Positions 48,591-61,816 of a stretch of 64,000 nucleotides of DNA are shown here, piece after piece (position 1 is the stretch's first letter; each line of letters opens with the position of its first letter). Below the pieces are notes generated by a model that saw only the letters and a list, made by a program, of their open reading frames with translations, did no database searches and was not told the origin of the DNA. The DNA comes from Epiperipatus broadwayi (lineage: Eukaryota > Onychophora > Udeonychophora > Euonychophora > Peripatidae): contig JAQFVV010012968.1 of assembly GCA_028023455.1 (NCBI GenBank), positions 157,501 through 221,500 on the forward strand, read 5' to 3'. The translations under genes and the position numbers were made by a program.

Positions 48591-49541
48591 TTCTAACCTG
48601 TAATCTCGTGCATCCTCACTTCCAGATAATATATGATATGAAATAAAATGGGTTCTAGCTCAGTTAATAATTAATAATTAAAATATTCAGCATTAAAATT
48701 AAAATGTTTCACTAGCTCAAATTTAAAATACGAATAAGGTTCAGTTTATAAAAATAAATTAAATAAATATTTAATATTTTCATGAAACTTGAAGTGAAAA
48801 TACAGGTGACAAGATAGATTACATTGAGCCAATATCCCACAGGATACTACCTCAATGGCATAAGAACACTATCCCCCCCCTTATTACTATTTCAAATAAC
48901 AAACTCATAGTATTCTTATGACTTTAATAACTTCTACTCACTAAGATTAAACTAATAATTAAATCTTAATCTTTTATTTAATAATAATCTAGCTCAAATA
49001 AAATAATCTCAGGTTCATAAAGTTTATTCTAAGTTAATTTTAAAATACGGTAGTAAAATATGAGAAGGGATTTTATGTCATAATCTACTACACTGAAACT
49101 AATAATAATAAATAACAGTAATAATATTCTTCATTGTTTAACTAATTCTGTATATCTTTTCTTTTTACTATAATTTTATTACCATAATAAAATAATACAA
49201 TAATTTTATATAATCTTTTACCTTCATGTAATAATATAATGAATACGTGGTAGCATATGATAATCTGATAAACAAAGGATGTGTGGCAACTGATAGCATA
49301 TAATTTCAGTATACTATTGTGATAACTGATTTATGACCAATAAAACAATGTAAAATTATAATTATTTAATTAAATGAATACCAATAAAATATTTAAATTC
49401 TTAAATAATTCTCTATTTATCTTTTTGTGCAAAATTATATATTTGTTTCGATTATTATGCATATATCGTGATTTCATGCAGCGATGTGGAGAAATAAATA
49501 ACTCGGACACAAAATTTTTGAAATAACAAAATTTAACAAAG

Positions 49542-49547
49542 TTTATT
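49542..49547 (-). terminator. Polyadenylation signal of element B1
   Basis: TTTATT on the plus strand, hence AATAAA on the minus strand. It is followed on that strand by CTTTGTTAAATTTTG and TTTTGTGTCCGAGTTATTT, the same block as in B2 and A. Confidence 0.53.
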
Positions 49548-52500
49548 ACTAACAACAAATAAATAAACAATTTATTTACACTATTTACAGTGGATATCCT
49601 TAACTTTTTCACTTTACAGTTTGATCTACCGGGTTATAAAAAAAATAATTTATATTTCAATTATATCTTTATTTAGATTTAGGACAAAATTTAAAAAAAA
49701 TGTTACTATTTGGTTTCTCATTATGGTTAACTTATTACAAATATATTTATCTACTTTATTAGCAACAGCATTTTATCCTTAATATTATTAAACTATCTTA
49801 TTTTAAAAAATTCATACCTAGAAAACATTCTATAGAAAACAAAATTTTATAATGAGTATGGATTTCTCAAAATATTAAAAAAATTTTCATCTTGCAAAGT
49901 CAAAGATGTTACACAAAATATTATCCAAAAATTCAGTACTAGATTTTAGTATTTATCACACGATGTTTACTAATCATAATATATTCTTCTTTAAGCCTTA
50001 CTTTAGTATGATATAAGTGTAATCATCAATATATTTCTGTTAATCAATAAACAAAAAATATACTATGCATATTGTTTACATAATTTACTTTGTACTATTG
50101 TATTTTAAAAATATGCAATACTTATTTTCTCTTAAAAAAAATAATACTAAAGCATTTAAAATTATTATCACTTTAAAGAAAATATCTTTGTTTAGATACT
50201 TTATTTTAAAAAGTTTATATTTCATTTCCGAAATAAAATTCAAAATATATTCTATGATTCTTTTCTTTCTTAGGATACTTTGGATCTTCAATTTTAAGTT
50301 ATAACATCCTATTCCTTCTAAGCAAATAAACCAATCTTATACAAAACGATAGCATAACCTAAGTTCTAAATTATTTATCATTTCTCTTAAACATATCTTA
50401 CTGAACGATGCAGTTACATGAAATAAAGATAGCGAAAACAGATGCATAGGATTAAGGAAGAAAGCTAGAGTATTACTCTTAACATATCTCAAAATCATGG
50501 CACAGTGCGAAGAGGTATGACATTTACCTGCTTAATATCCTCTAGTACAGGGACAATGTTAAAGCTATTTCTTCAGCTTTATTAGAACATTAAATATTTA
50601 AAGAAATATAAACACTGTCCAAATAAAATGTGTATCAGTCATAGGGCTTTGTTAACTATGCTGATATTCACATAAAGACTAAATATTATTTCCATTCCTT
50701 ATAACATCCTATTTTTTAAAACATCATCTTGGTTTCCTGTTCACTAAGTACTTCCAAGCCACTATCTCAACATTATTTCTCAAGATTTTCCACATCTTAC
50801 ATTGATAAATAACTATCTGCATTTACAAAACAATAAATAAAATTTATTAATAGTTAAACAATCTTACGATTCCATAAGAAAAGTCTGCTTACGTCATTAT
50901 TCTATATGTCTAATCATATACAATCTACTTAGACAAGATTTGAATATCCCATAACATGAAAATTTTAAAAGAATCACATAATTATTTGTTATTTTGGATT
51001 ATATCACTAATAAAAAAAAAAAAATCATCGTATGCATATTTTCAAATCAATCCTATCTCATAATGTTTTTTAAAATGTTGTATGAAATGCGGTACATATA
51101 AGTAAAAAAAAAAAAACTTTTACACTTCATTCTTCCAATTTATGGATGATCTAAAGAAAACAAAAAAATATACATTATAAATTATCAATAGTTATTATTA
51201 TTACCAATAACCTTTATCTAGTCATCGTGTTCAGTAGGCTTCCTTTATCCACTTGAGCAATGCAGATATAAAAAAAATTTACACCCATACACTTTATATT
51301 AAAATATTTTTAGCTAAATTATTAGATTGTTATATTATAAAATTTTAATATTAATAAATTAATGTTTTTATGTTTTTCCTAATCTTATATAAAAATTTAG
51401 ATTTAAACTAGGTTAATAAAATAAAAGGAATCAAAACTATAATTACATATTTTCTTGATGATAGTTCCTGATAAGTCCAAAATGTTTATTATTTTCTCTA
51501 GAATTTTTTAAAATGTTCTCCTCCAAGCGCGTTAAAGTTTAAAATAAAAAAAATTATTAATCCATTTAGTAAAATTTATAGAAAATAGTCCTTGGTTTTA
51601 GTATTTAGGATGATAATTATTAAATCATAATATTAATTAATCCTGTAAAGCTTCTTAATCTTCTCTACCAATATTCTCTGCATATCCGATGCATCAATCC
51701 ATCTAATTTAACTTTAAAAATATTTGATAAACTTTTAAGTACTATTTGTATTTCCATGGATCCATCTTTTATTCAACTATGTGTTCACTTTTTTTATATA
51801 TGTTTCCTTCTTGATACATTTAAACTTTTATTTGGTATTTTTATAAATCTCTTTTAAAAATAAAAATAAAAAACTTCTAGTACTTTTAAACAAATCTTTT
51901 TTAAATACATTTTTAAATAATTCTAAGAACGGATATTTTAATATCAAAAACGCTTCTGTAACATATTCTCCTGGGTTCTTTCTTTAATTCTTGAAAATAT
52001 TTTTTAAAAATGTTACCTTCAGAAACGATACAACATTTTACTCCTTTTGATATAATATTATATAAAATAATTCATGAAATATAATTGTCTTATTACTATT
52101 TAAAATATAAATCTTGGATAAGCTTATAAATAATATGTTTCAATACATTTTTTAGACTTTGTATAATGTCTGAGCTGTGGTTTTTTATATACCAGAACAG
52201 TTCTTCGGTGAAGTATTAATAAAGCTGTATCAATAAATATTTCAAAGATTTTTTCAGCATTACAACTTATATCCATTTTATTTCGTAGTATATCCATCCT
52301 TTATTGGAAAGTTTAGGATAAACTTTTAAATAAAATATGACTGGTAAGTACTTTAAAAAATTAGAAAATCATCTCCATGAAGTTTCTAAATATATAATTT
52401 TTTTTTAAAACTTTCCCTTTGCAAAAAACTTCTTTCAAATTATCAATTAGTTTTTGCAAAATAAACGATAAGAAAGTACAAAAAAATTGATTAAAATAAA

Positions 52501-52593
52501 AATTTTAAAATACTATCTTTTTGATAGTTATAATTTACCTTTCTCCAGTTTCAATACATTATTAATCTCCTCTGATAACTTAGTTACAATGAT

Positions 52594-52627
52594 ATTTATA
52601 GTCTGTAAGAATACCTATTCCTATTGG
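52594..52627 (-). promoter_or_regulatory. CCAAT and TATA elements of LTR-like element B1
   Basis: Minus strand: CCAAT at 52623-52627, TATAAAT at 52594-52600, about 960 bases from the TG end at 53562. It is the mirror copy of 54529-54562. Confidence 0.64.
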
Positions 52628-53556
52628 TCAATTCTTACTTTAGCTTGAGAACAAATTTACATATTTTTAGTTTATAGTAGAATTAAATTTCAAAATTAGA
52701 AATTATGATGTAATGAACTTAAAATATTATTTAAAATATTACTTTTAATTCAATTATAACTTTATTTAAATTATTTAATCTTTTAAAATAACTTTTAAAA
52801 TAACATTTAATAACTTATTCCATTTCTTAATATTCAATTTATCTATTTTTATTTAAATAAAATATTTAATTTTTATATTATGAATGTATTCGTCTTTATT
52901 ACATCATTTAAGCATTTGGAAATAACTACATAATATTTTAATATTCACTTCTATGATAAATAATCATTATATCCAACTCTATAATACACAAGCTTTGTTA
53001 TTAAATTCTAACAAGCGTGTGTGTAAAAATATACATTATAAGTCACATGATTAATAACTTTGACAGACGATTTTTAATCTATTTCTCTGCCCAGATTTAT
53101 AAAATTGATACACTTATTATATTATATAAAATAATTATAAAAAATTTGGAAGAACAATTTAGAAAATATAGAATTAGATATAATTTTCACCATCACAAAG
53201 TTTATTTTAAAATATGCTATATTAATTTTGACTATTTAAATATGATTACAAATTTAAATATAGCATTTATTAAATTATACATTTTAAACTATTAAAATAT
53301 AATTTTTAAATATACTTTTAATATTTATAGCTGTGTTATTTAATATGGCCAGCTTTTACAACCATATGAAACAATATTTTAAGCTTTACATAACTATTTT
53401 TAAATGATTTTATATACTACGTACATGCTTTAGCCTCAAATTGTACTTTAAAGATATAATTGACAAACTATAATTAATATATTAAAAGAAAATATTCTAA
53501 AATTTAAAATTTTTAGTAATTGACTGTTATGAACTATTACTGACCTATAGAAAAGA

Positions 53557-53576
53557 GCACAATATATATATTGTGC
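53557..53576. repeat. Centre of the 9.9-kb palindrome
   Basis: GCACAATATATATATTGTGC is perfectly self-complementary, centred between 53566 and 53567. The mirror extends outward through TATAGGTCAGTAATAGTTCA on the right and its complement on the left, with no spacer beyond the (AT) core. Confidence 0.97.
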
Positions 53577-54528
53577 CCTTTTCTATAGGTCAGTAATAGT
53601 TCATAACAGTCAATTACTAAAAATTTTAAATTTTAGAATACGTTCTTTTGATTTATTAATTATAGTTTGTCGATTATATTTTTAAAGTACAATTTAAAGC
53701 TAAAGAAAATACATAGTATATAAAATTATAGCGAATTGTTTAAAAAATGGTTATGTAAAGCTTGAAATATTGTTTCATATGGTTGTAAAAGCTGGCCATA
53801 TTAAATAACTCAGCTATAAATATTAAAAGTATGTTTAATAAGCTCAATTTTAATAGTCTTAAATGTATAGATAAATAAATGTTATACAGTATTTAAATTT
53901 ATAAACTATGTTTAATAATCAAAATTAATATAATATATTATAAAAATAAACTTTATGATGGTGAAAATTGTATTCAATTCTATATTTTCTAAATTGTTCT
54001 TCCAAATTTTTTATAATTATTTTATATAATATAATAAGTGTATCAATTTTATAAATCTGGGCAGAGAAATAGATTAAAAATCGTCTGTCAAAGTTATTAA
54101 TCATGTGACTTGTATACTATATACTTTCACACACACGCTTGTTTGAATTAATAACAAAGTTTAAAATATTTTAAAAGTTATATTATAGAATTGGATGGAA
54201 TTATCACCTAGTATAAAGCAAATATTAAATATTAAGTTAACTATCGTATAACATGTTTAAATGATGTAATAAAGACGAATACAGTTAATAATAAAAAAAA
54301 TTAAATATTTTGTTTAAATAAAAATAGATAAATGGAATAAGTTATTAAAATTGTTTTAAAAGTTATCTTAAATGTTTAAATAGTTTTGATAAAGTAATAA
54401 TTGAATTAAAAGTAATATTTTAAATAATATGTTTTAAGTTCATTACGTCATAATTTTTTATTTTCAAATATAATTCTGCTATAAATTGAAAATATGTAAA
54501 TTTGTTCTCAAGTTAAAGTAAGAATCAA

Positions 54529-54562
54529 CCAATCAAATGAGGTATTCTTACAGACTATAAAT
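54529..54562 (+). promoter_or_regulatory. CCAAT and TATA elements of LTR-like element B2
   Basis: AACCAATCAAATG is followed 22 bases later by CTATAAATATG. The same pair, in the same order and at the same distance from the TG end, is present in B1 (minus, 52594-52627: GACCAATAGG and CTATAAATATC) and in element A (minus, 61784-61816: CCAATCAAATG and GGTATAAAAGC). Conservation among diverged copies supports a real RNA polymerase II promoter, with transcription starting about 1 kb inside the element. Confidence 0.66.
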
Positions 54563-57525
54563 ATGAATTGCACGGGGGTATACGGGGAGATTAATAATGT
54601 ATTGAAACCAGAGAAAGGTAAATTATAGCTATAGAAGAGATAGTACTTTAAAATTTTTATTTTAGTCAATTTTTTTAATACTTTCTTATAGTTTTATTTG
54701 CAAAAAACCAATTAATATTTTTAAAAGTATTTTGCAAAAGATAGTTTAAAAAAATATATATTTGAGAACTTCGTGAAAATGATTTTCTAATTTTTAAAAG
54801 TTACTTGCCAGGATTATTTTATCTGAAGTTTAACCTAAATTATGCAATAGAGATGGATATACTACGAAATAAAATATGTTTAAATTATAATACAGCTTTA
54901 TTTATGCTTAACCAGAGGACTGCTCCAACTCATAAAAGAACAATATGGACATTGTGCTGGAAGCTTAAATGGAAAACTATAAGCCGTCTAAAAAAGGATT
55001 TGTTACGCATTATTTATAAGCTTTATCCAAGATTTATTTTTAAAAAATAGTATTAAGACAATTATATCTTATGACTCATTCTATATAATATTATATCAAA
55101 AGGAGTAAAATGTTATATCCTTTCTGAAGGTAACATTTTTTAAAAAAAATATTTTCAAGAATTAAAGAAAGAACCCAGGAGAATATGTTACTGAAGCGTT
55201 TTTGATATTAAAACCTCCAGTCTTAGAATTGTTTAAAATGTATTTGGAAAACATTTGTGTAAAAGTAATTGAAGTTTTTTTAAAAGGTGATATATAAAAA
55301 AATATCAAACGAAAGTTTAAATTTATTAAGGATGGAAACTTATATAAAAAAGTGAACACATAATTGAATAAAAAATGGATCCATGGAAATATTGTAAAAA
55401 AGTTTACAGAATATTTTTAAAGTTAAGCTAGATGGAGTGATGCATCGGATACGCTGCAGAGAATATTGGAAGAGAATATTGAAGAAATTTCACGGGATTA
55501 ATTAATATTATTATTTAATAATTATCATCCTAAATACTAAAATGAAGGATTATTTTCTATAAATTTTACTAAATGGATTAATATTTATTTTTATTTTTAA
55601 ACTTTAACATGCTTGGAGGAGAACATTTTAAAACTCTAGAGAAAATAATAAACATTTTGGACTTATCAGGAACTATTGTCAAGAAAATATGTAATTATAG
55701 TTTTGATTCCTTTTATTTTACTAACCTAGTTTAAATCTAAATTTTTTTATAAGATTAGGAAAACATAAAACATTAATTTTTTGATGATATAAAATTTTAT
55801 AATGGAATAATCTAATAATTTAGATAAGAATATATTTAAAAATAAAGTGTATGAATGTATATTTCTTTATGTTTGCAATGATCGGTATCTAGTGGATGAA
55901 TAAGCCTACTGAATATGATGACCAGATAAAGGTTATTTTGGTAATAATAATGACTATTAATAATTTATAATGTATATTTTTGTTTTCTTTAGATCATCTA
56001 TGGATAGTAAGAATGAAGTGTAAAAGTTTTAATTATATGTAACGCATTTCATACAACATTTTAAAAAACATTATGAGATAGGATTGATTTGAAAATATGT
56101 GTACAATGATTTTTTTTATATATATTAGTGATATAATCCAACATAATAACAAATAATTATGTGATTCTTTTAGAACTTTCATGTTATTGGATATTCAAAT
56201 ATTGTCTAAGTAGATTGTATATGATTAAACATATAGAATAATGAAGTAAGCAAACTTTTCTTATGGAACAGTGAAATTGTTTTAAACTATCAATGAATTT
56301 TATTTATTGTTTTGTAAATGCAGATAGTTATTTATCGATGTAAGATGTAGAAAAATCTTGAGAAATAATGTTGAGATAGTGGCTTGGAAGTACTATAGTT
56401 AGCAGAAAACCAAGATGATGTATTTTTTTAAAAAAAATAGGATATGATAAGGAATAGAAATAATATTTAGTCTTTATGTGGTTATCAGCATAGTTAACAA
56501 AGCCCTATGACTGATACACATTTTATTTGGACAGTGTTTTATATGTCTTTAAATATTTGATGTTTTAAATAAAGCTGAAGAAGTAGATTTAACATCGTTC
56601 ATGTATTAGAGGTTATTAGACAGGTAAAGGTCATACCTCTTTGCACTGTGCCATGATTTTTTGAGATATATTAAGAGTGATACTCTAGCTTTCTTCCTTA
56701 AATCCTATACATCTGTTTCGCTATCTTTATTTTATGTAACTGCATCATTTAGTAAGATATTTTGAAAGAAATGGTAAATAATTTAGGTTATGCTATCGTT
56801 TTGTATAAGATTGGTTTATTTGCTTAGAAGGAATAGAATTTATAACTTGAAATTGAAGGTTCAAAGTATACTAAGGGAAAGAAAGGAATCATAGAATATA
56901 TTTTTGAATTTATTTCAGAAATAAAATATAAATTTTTAAAATAGAGTATCTAAACAAAGACATTTTCTTTAAAATGTTAATTATTTTTGAATGCTTTATT
57001 ATTATTTTTTTAAGAGAAAAATAAGTATTGCATATTTTTAAATACAATAGTACAATGTAAATTATATAAACAATATGCATAGTATATTTTTGTTCATTGA
57101 ATAACAGGAATCGTGTGATAAAACACTGAAATCTAGTACTGAATTTTGGATGAATATTTTATGTAACATCTTTGACTTTGCAAGATGAATTTTTTTTTAT
57201 ATTTTGAGAAATCCATACTCATTATAAAGTTTTTTTTTTTTTTCTGTAGAATGTTTTTCTGTGAGTTTTTTTTTTTAAAATAAGATAGTTTAATAATATT
57301 AAGGATGAAATATTTTGCTAATAAGTAAATATATTTATAATAAGTTAACCATAATGAGAAACCAAATGGTAACATTTTTTTTTATATTTTGCCTTAAGTA
57401 TAAATAAATATATAATTAAACTATAAACTATTTTTATATAACTTAGTAGATAAAAATTTAAGATTAAAATAAGGATATCCATTGTAAATAGTGTACATAA
57501 ATTGCTTATTTTATTTGTTGTTGTT

Positions 57526-57531
57526 AATAAA
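57526..57531 (+). terminator. Polyadenylation signal AATAAA of element B2
   Basis: TTAATAAACTTTGTTAAAA is followed within about 35 bases by a TTTTTGTGTCTTGATTTTTT stretch, the usual layout of a signal and a downstream GU/U-rich element. The mirror signal in B1 is at 49542-49547, and the corresponding one in element A is at 59410-59415. Each is 900-950 bases from its element's 3' end. Confidence 0.55.
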
Positions 57532-58481
57532 CTTTGTTAAAATTTGTTTTTCAAAATTTTTGTGTCTTGATTTTTTATTTCTCCACTTCACTGCATGAAA
57601 TCACGATATATATTCATAACAATTGAAACAAATATATAATTTTGCACAAAAAGATAAATAGAAAGTTATATTTAATCATTTAAATATTTTATTGGTATTT
57701 TTTTAATTAAATAATTATAATTTTACATTGTTTTATTGGTCATATATCAGTTATCACAATAGTATACTGAATTATATGCTATCAGTTGCCACACATCCTT
57801 TGTTTATCAGATTATCATATGCTACCACGTATTTATTATATTATTACATGAAGGTAAAAGATTATATAAAATTATTTGTATTATTTTATTATGGTAATAA
57901 AATTATAATAAAAGAAAACACATCCAGTAGTAGCTAAACAATGAAGAATATTATTATTATTATTATTTATTATTATTAGTTTCAGTATAGTAGATTATGA
58001 CATAAAATCCCTTCTCATATTTTACTACCGTATTTTTAAATTAACTTAGAATAAATTTTATGAATCTGAGATTATTTTATTGAGCTAGATTATTACAAAT
58101 AGAAGATTAAGACTTAATTATTAGTTTAATCTTAGTGAGTAGAAGTTATTAAAGTCATAAGAATACTATGAGTTTGTTATTTAAAATAGTAATAAGGGGG
58201 GATAGTGTTCTTATGCCATTGAGGTAGTATCCTGTGGGATATTGGCTCAATGTAATCTATCTTGTCACCTGTATTTTCACTTCAAGTCTCATGAAAATAT
58301 AAAATATTTATTTAATTTACTTTATAAACTGAACCTTATTGGTATTTTAAATTTGAGCTAGTGAAACATTTTAATTTTAATGCTGAATATTTTATTTATT
58401 AATTATTAACTGAGATAAAACCCATTTTATTTTATATCATATATTATCTGGAAGTGAAGATGCACAAGAGCAGGGTTAGAA

Positions 58482-58507
58482 TATATATATATATATATAT
58501 ATATATT
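58482..58507. repeat. (TA)n between elements B2 and A
   Basis: About 13 TA units form the only sequence between the two elements. Confidence 0.95.
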
Positions 58508-59409
58508 GTACCCTTACTTCTCGATATATAATATAATTTGAAATACAACTAGCTCAATTGAATTGTTATGCTTAATAAAATTTGCATATCTACTTTTGAC
58601 ATACTTTTATACTATCATATTCTAATTAAATTTATTATCAATTATCAAAATCAATATAGTTCTATAATATGTATTTACTAAATAAGTATTTATTAAAAAT
58701 CATGAGACTGTGAAGTAAAGTTACAAAGTAATAAGTAGATTTACATTAAATCAATATCTCCCAAGACATTGTTTCAATGGCATAAGAATACTATTACCTC
58801 CTTATTAACTTAATACTACATCTACAGCATTCTTATGGCTTTTAAAATAAAATAAATTATCTTTAATAATAATAAAAATAAATCTTAACTTTTAATTTTA
58901 AAATATAATTAAATAATCTCAGGTTCTTCTAATTATCTTAAAGTAATGATAACTCATGTAAATAAGTATGATAAAGGATTTTATATCAAACCTAAATACA
59001 CCTAACTTATTCTAATAATAATAATACTCAATACTAATCTTAGAGTATAACTTAAGCTTATTTATTTCTGTTATATCATCAATCATCAAATAATAATAAT
59101 ATGTATATCTTTTATTTTCATATAGTATCTTAATTTTGGAATAAATCAAAATCTTATAACTTAATAATCTGTGGCAATAAATAATATTGTACTCTTATAT
59201 TATGCATTATAATTACTCTATGACCATTGTAATATGATATGTTAATGTCAATCAATTCTCATAAATAATCAGGAAAATATTGTATTTATTTCTAAATAGT
59301 ATTAATAAATTCACATTGTGCAAATATCATGTTTATCCAAATTATCTGCTGTCAAATGCTGTGGTGCAAAATAATGAACTCGACACACTTTTAAAATAAA
59401 TTAAACAAA

Positions 59410-59415
59410 TTTATT
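59410..59415 (-). terminator. Polyadenylation signal of element A
   Basis: AATAAA on the minus strand, followed on that strand by TTTGTTTAATTTATTTT and then AAGTGTGTCGAGTTCATT, which is GU-rich. It lies about 900 bases from the 3' end of the element. Confidence 0.55.
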
Positions 59416-61783
59416 TACATTAACTTTGATTAAGAATCTATTTACAACATTTACAGTTCAAAATTAGAAAACAAAGAAAATAAAAATATAAGAAAATAAT
59501 AATACAAAATGTTTATACTGTTACCAACTTATATTCTTAATACATAATTTACATTCTTTTCAAAATGCTGTACTAATAACATTGAAGTATTTTCGAACTT
59601 ACACTTTAAATACATTTCAGTAAGCTTCAATTATTACACATAAATTTATGTAAATACTGTTTATGTAGCATATGTAAACAATTAAACTTTAATAATTAAA
59701 TTGCTACATCAATTAAGTATTAATGTTATTCATTCCATAATGTAATAGTATGTGTTCACTTTACTATTAGTATTACTTTAATATTATAATATAGACATTA
59801 ATGTATTTATGTAATGTAATAACAAATAATTGATTATAACTTTATATTTCACTTAATGCAATTCATGCTATAGGTTTTATCAAATATGCATTACATATAT
59901 GTGTTGTTGAAATAATAATATTATTTAAATCATTCATTAATTTCAAATTCATAAAGTATTATATTAGATAAATTCTATGATTCTTTTCTATGAGAAATTA
60001 TTACTTTACTTTATGTGTTATACTACTCCTTCTCAATAAATTTCTATCTACAAAAAACATCCTCTAAACTTATTTAAAATTTCCGGAAAACAACTTTCAA
60101 CTCTAAATAAAATATTAATTATCCAAACTATTTATACTTCATCATCTATACTTGGTAAACCTTCAATCCAAATATAAACTTCTCCATAAAACTTAACGTA
60201 ATTTATCCAATAAACAAAATAAAATACAGACTTTTAACTCTCATCCTAATTTGCAATAAAAAATAATTACTTATAAATAATAAATATAATTCTAATACTA
60301 TAACATAAAAAAAAAATATCAAAATTTATTTAAGAAAGAATCATATAATTATTTCTAAGCTTATATGTAATGTTGTATCATATTTATATCATAAATTCAA
60401 ATTATGCATATTTAAATAAAACTGTCACTGCCAATATAATGTGTGTGTATTTTAAAATATTTATACATTCATTCAACAATATCATATCATTTGGTTGATC
60501 TAAAGAAAACATATTAAATACATTAAAATTATTATTATAATAAAATTTTTACCATAAGCAATGATTTAATGTACAGTCCATCTTCCAATATTCTTCGGAA
60601 TTACAGCTTCATAAAATAATTCACATTTACACTCACAATCATTCTTTAATATATTACGTGTTATATTAATTATAAAATAAACTTATATAATTAATTATTA
60701 TATTATTTTTAGTTATTATTTTAAGAAATGTACCTATCTTATTTTTAATAAATTAATAATATTTAATTTTTATGTTAGATAAATAAAACAGAATTCATAT
60801 TACGTAACTCCAGCGATGTTTTTTTTCCACCATATAGTTCTTTAATCCTAGGTACACATTCACTAAAACACCATTTCCGTTTTCCGGTCCATCACGTGGT
60901 TTTTAAAAGTTTATAAAATGATAACGTTCTTTTTAAAATAAAATAAAAGTTCCCCACAAGAAAAACAAAATAAAATTAAAATAGTTTATAGGATCCTGAT
61001 TTAGTTCTTTCCAAAATATTATTCAAAATTATTATTTTAATTTAGTCTATAGTTATTAAAAATTATCATTTAATTATTTTAATTAACTTGGACGTCCACG
61101 TATTACTTGCGCATTTCTTAACAAAATATCCAGGTAAGAATAAGCTTTTCATCTAAAATGACCAGCGTTTAAATTATTTCAATATAATAATTTTATTATA
61201 TTAAGATTTTTAGCTAATTATATTTTTCAATTTATTTGCCTTTTAAAATTGTCAACATTCAGTCTTTTAAACAGAAAGACTTAACAAGGCAAGTATTTTA
61301 AAACTACTTTTATTTCCAATATCTTAACTTAAGATATATATTTAGATTTATAGCTTGCAAAATACTTTCTTTATAAAGAAGTATTTTATTCTTTAAAGCA
61401 TTTAATTTTCTACTAGTCCATAGCAATTAGCTTTTAAAATTATATACTGTCCAAAATATTATTTTTCTCCATCTCGTAATTTTCCGAACTAATCCAGCGT
61501 TTGTCATATTTCTAGGGTAAAGTTTCCGATATATTTTCACTATATATGATGTTTCCATGATTATTTGCCTGCAAATTGAGCTTAAATAGAGATGAATGAT
61601 AGGGAAAAATTAACTTAACACTGCATATTTATCATTTTAAAATTTCTATAACTTATTACAAGACACTCTTATAATTTTAAAAATGATTTTAAAAGCGTCT
61701 ATAAAATTTACTTAGTTATTTTAAATAACACAATTAACTTTAAAATTTAATCACAGAGTCCTCTCCTAACAATTGACCTGAGC

Positions 61784-61816
61784 TTTTATACCGGAAGAAA
61801 CTTCCCATTTGATTGG
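61784..61816 (-). promoter_or_regulatory. CCAAT and TATA elements of LTR-like element A
   Basis: On the minus strand CCAATCAAATGGGAAG is followed by CCGGTATAAAAGCTCAGG. The TATA box is about 957 bases from the 5' TG end, matching B1 (962) and B2 (983). Confidence 0.7.

Larger units (their letters stand above)
48591..53562 (-). mobile_element. Long LTR-like element B1, left arm of the palindrome
   Basis: The element runs between (TA)5 tracts. Its 3' end (left) starts TTCTAACCTG, so the expected ACA end is altered; its 5' end on the minus strand is TGTGCTCTTTTCTATAGG at 53562. The right arm (53573-58481) is its mirror at about 90% identity over some 4.9 kb. No gag or pol motif was found in any frame. 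It has a minus-strand promoter-like CCAAT/TATA pair near 52594-52627 and an AATAAA at 49542-49547. CTAGCTCAG lies 65 bases from the left end. I read it as an unusually long solo LTR of a Ty3/gypsy-like element or a non-autonomous LTR-ended element; a fold-back DNA transposon is the alternative. Confidence 0.68.
53573..58481 (+). mobile_element. Long LTR-like element B2, right arm of the palindrome
   Basis: The arm begins TGTGCCCTTTTCTATAGG and ends AGGGTTAGAA just before (TA)13. It mirrors B1 throughout; for example ATCCTGTGGGATATTGGCTC near 58230 mirrors the segment near 48830. A CCAAT/TATA pair lies at 54529-54562 and AATAAA at 57526-57531, followed by TTTTTGTGTCTTGATTTTTT. Differences from B1 are scattered substitutions and small indels, so the arms have diverged for some time. 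Open frames on both strands are short and not shared as proteins. The 81-codon frame at 54805-55050 is not kept in B1 as far as I can read. Confidence 0.68.

Noticed and set aside
50065-50304. Overlapping plus and minus frames (79 and 68 codons) in palindrome arm B1
   Set aside because: They are AT-rich, K/I/F-dominated and not kept open in the mirror arm near 56830-57070.
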